Source of the DNA: Megaustenia siamemsis | Taxonomy: Eukaryota > Mollusca > Gastropoda > Stylommatophora > Ariophantidae | Length of the DNA: 64,000 nt | Direction: 5' to 3' | Assembly (NCBI GenBank): GCA_032433765.1 | Contig: JAVIAB010000124.1 | Span: 91,816,845-91,880,844 of the forward strand | Shown here: in pieces, positions 63,610 through 64,000 of the stretch | Layout: every line of letters starts with the position of its first letter | Numbering within the stretch: the first letter of the stretch is position 1 | Program-made: the position numbers and the translations under genes | Notes under the pieces: generated by a model | The model's database searches: none | Seen by the model: only the letters and a program-made list of their open reading frames with translations | Told to the model about the DNA's origin: nothing

Positions 63610-64000
63610 TAGGTTCAGAGTTATCGCGACTCAAATTGATAGGCTGGTTAAAATACAAATTGAAGCCATGCGCATTATCTAGGGATGTACAAGGGACACT
63701 CCCTGTGTAGCAATGAGGTATCTTCTTCACTTTCCAACCATGGATGACAGAATCAAGATCTGGAGAGCACGAGCATACCTGAAGATTAGTACAGATAAAG
63801 AGCATTCATTGCACCACATGCTCAACACAGTGAAAGGTGCCAGGCTAAAAAGAGACAAATCATGGGTGGGCCGGGCAGGAGATGTCATCAAACAGGTCTG
63901 TGGGCTTACCAATATCAGCGTTGGTGAGGAGTGGATACCGGTGCCTACGTCATTCAATGGGACTTTCTCGTGTATTGTCACACTCGACAGGAAAAGTAGG
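63610..64000 (+). pseudogene. LINE ORF2 fragment (post-RT region), runs off the window
   Basis: The plus frame reads QIDRLVKIQIEAMRII, a TAG at 63680-63682, then GCTRDTPCVAMRYLLHFPTM, DDRIKIWRARAYLKISTDKE, LKRDKSWVGRAGDVI and EEWIPVP to the window end. The pattern Q-x-E-A-M-R-x-I-x-G-C followed by a basic R-L-K-R-x-x-S-W matches the linker after the RT domain in RNase H-bearing LINEs (I-like group), by general knowledge. One in-frame stop; otherwise well preserved. No recognised host function. Confidence 0.65.

Overview
This is a eukaryotic, AT-rich, repeat-saturated window. It looks like an animal genome, most likely a gastropod mollusc. I infer that from three lineage-expanded rhodopsin-class receptors of the gastropod chemosensory-receptor type, an abundant tRNA-headed SINE and many 5'-truncated non-LTR retrotransposons. 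I see no rRNA, functional tRNA, CRISPR array or operon.

Host genes. All recognisable host coding sequence is on the minus strand and belongs to one receptor family. Gene 2 (exons 22962-23142, 21270-21484, 18486-19121; 343 aa) and gene 3 (exons 54649-54823, 50947-51161, 45290-45883; 327 aa) have the same three-exon design. Exon 1 carries TM1 and ends in phase 1, exon 2 is 215 bp in both and carries TM2-3, and exon 3 carries TM4-7. Gene 1 is represented only by its first exon (3809-3986). The introns are packed with SINE and LINE pieces.

Layout. 1-14 kb: SINE and LINE fragments and five large minisatellites (43-, 37-, 43-, 83- and 49-bp units). 15.6-18.5 kb: two inverted copies of an unclassified repeat, the second running into the last exon of gene 2. 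18.5-23.1 kb: gene 2. 27.3-29.8 kb: a 26-bp minisatellite of roughly 97 units. 30.1-39.8 kb: a nested insertion. A minus-strand SINE (11-bp TSD) was split by a 9157-bp element (6-bp TSD) and by a second SINE (12-bp TSD). The 9157-bp element is almost a perfect palindrome: two ~4.5-kb inverted arms around a 117-bp spacer. The arms carry fragments of a protein-primed family B DNA polymerase, an integrase C-terminus and capsid-like proteins. I read it as a fold-back derivative of a Polinton/Maverick transposon, and it is the most remarkable object here. 43.3-44.5 kb: the longest non-LTR reverse transcriptase. 45.3-54.8 kb: gene 3. 55.9-62.3 kb: a young LTR retroelement with two 1187-bp LTRs, 5-bp TSD, PBS and PPT, but a 4-kb internal region with no gag or pol (LARD-like). 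That region holds a seven-copy 60-bp tandem repeat and a run of small perfect hairpins. 63-64 kb: LINE fragments running off the window.

How it fits together. There is no pathway here. It is a small tandem receptor cluster being separated and remodelled by transposable elements, and several insertion events can be dated relative to one another from their target-site duplications.
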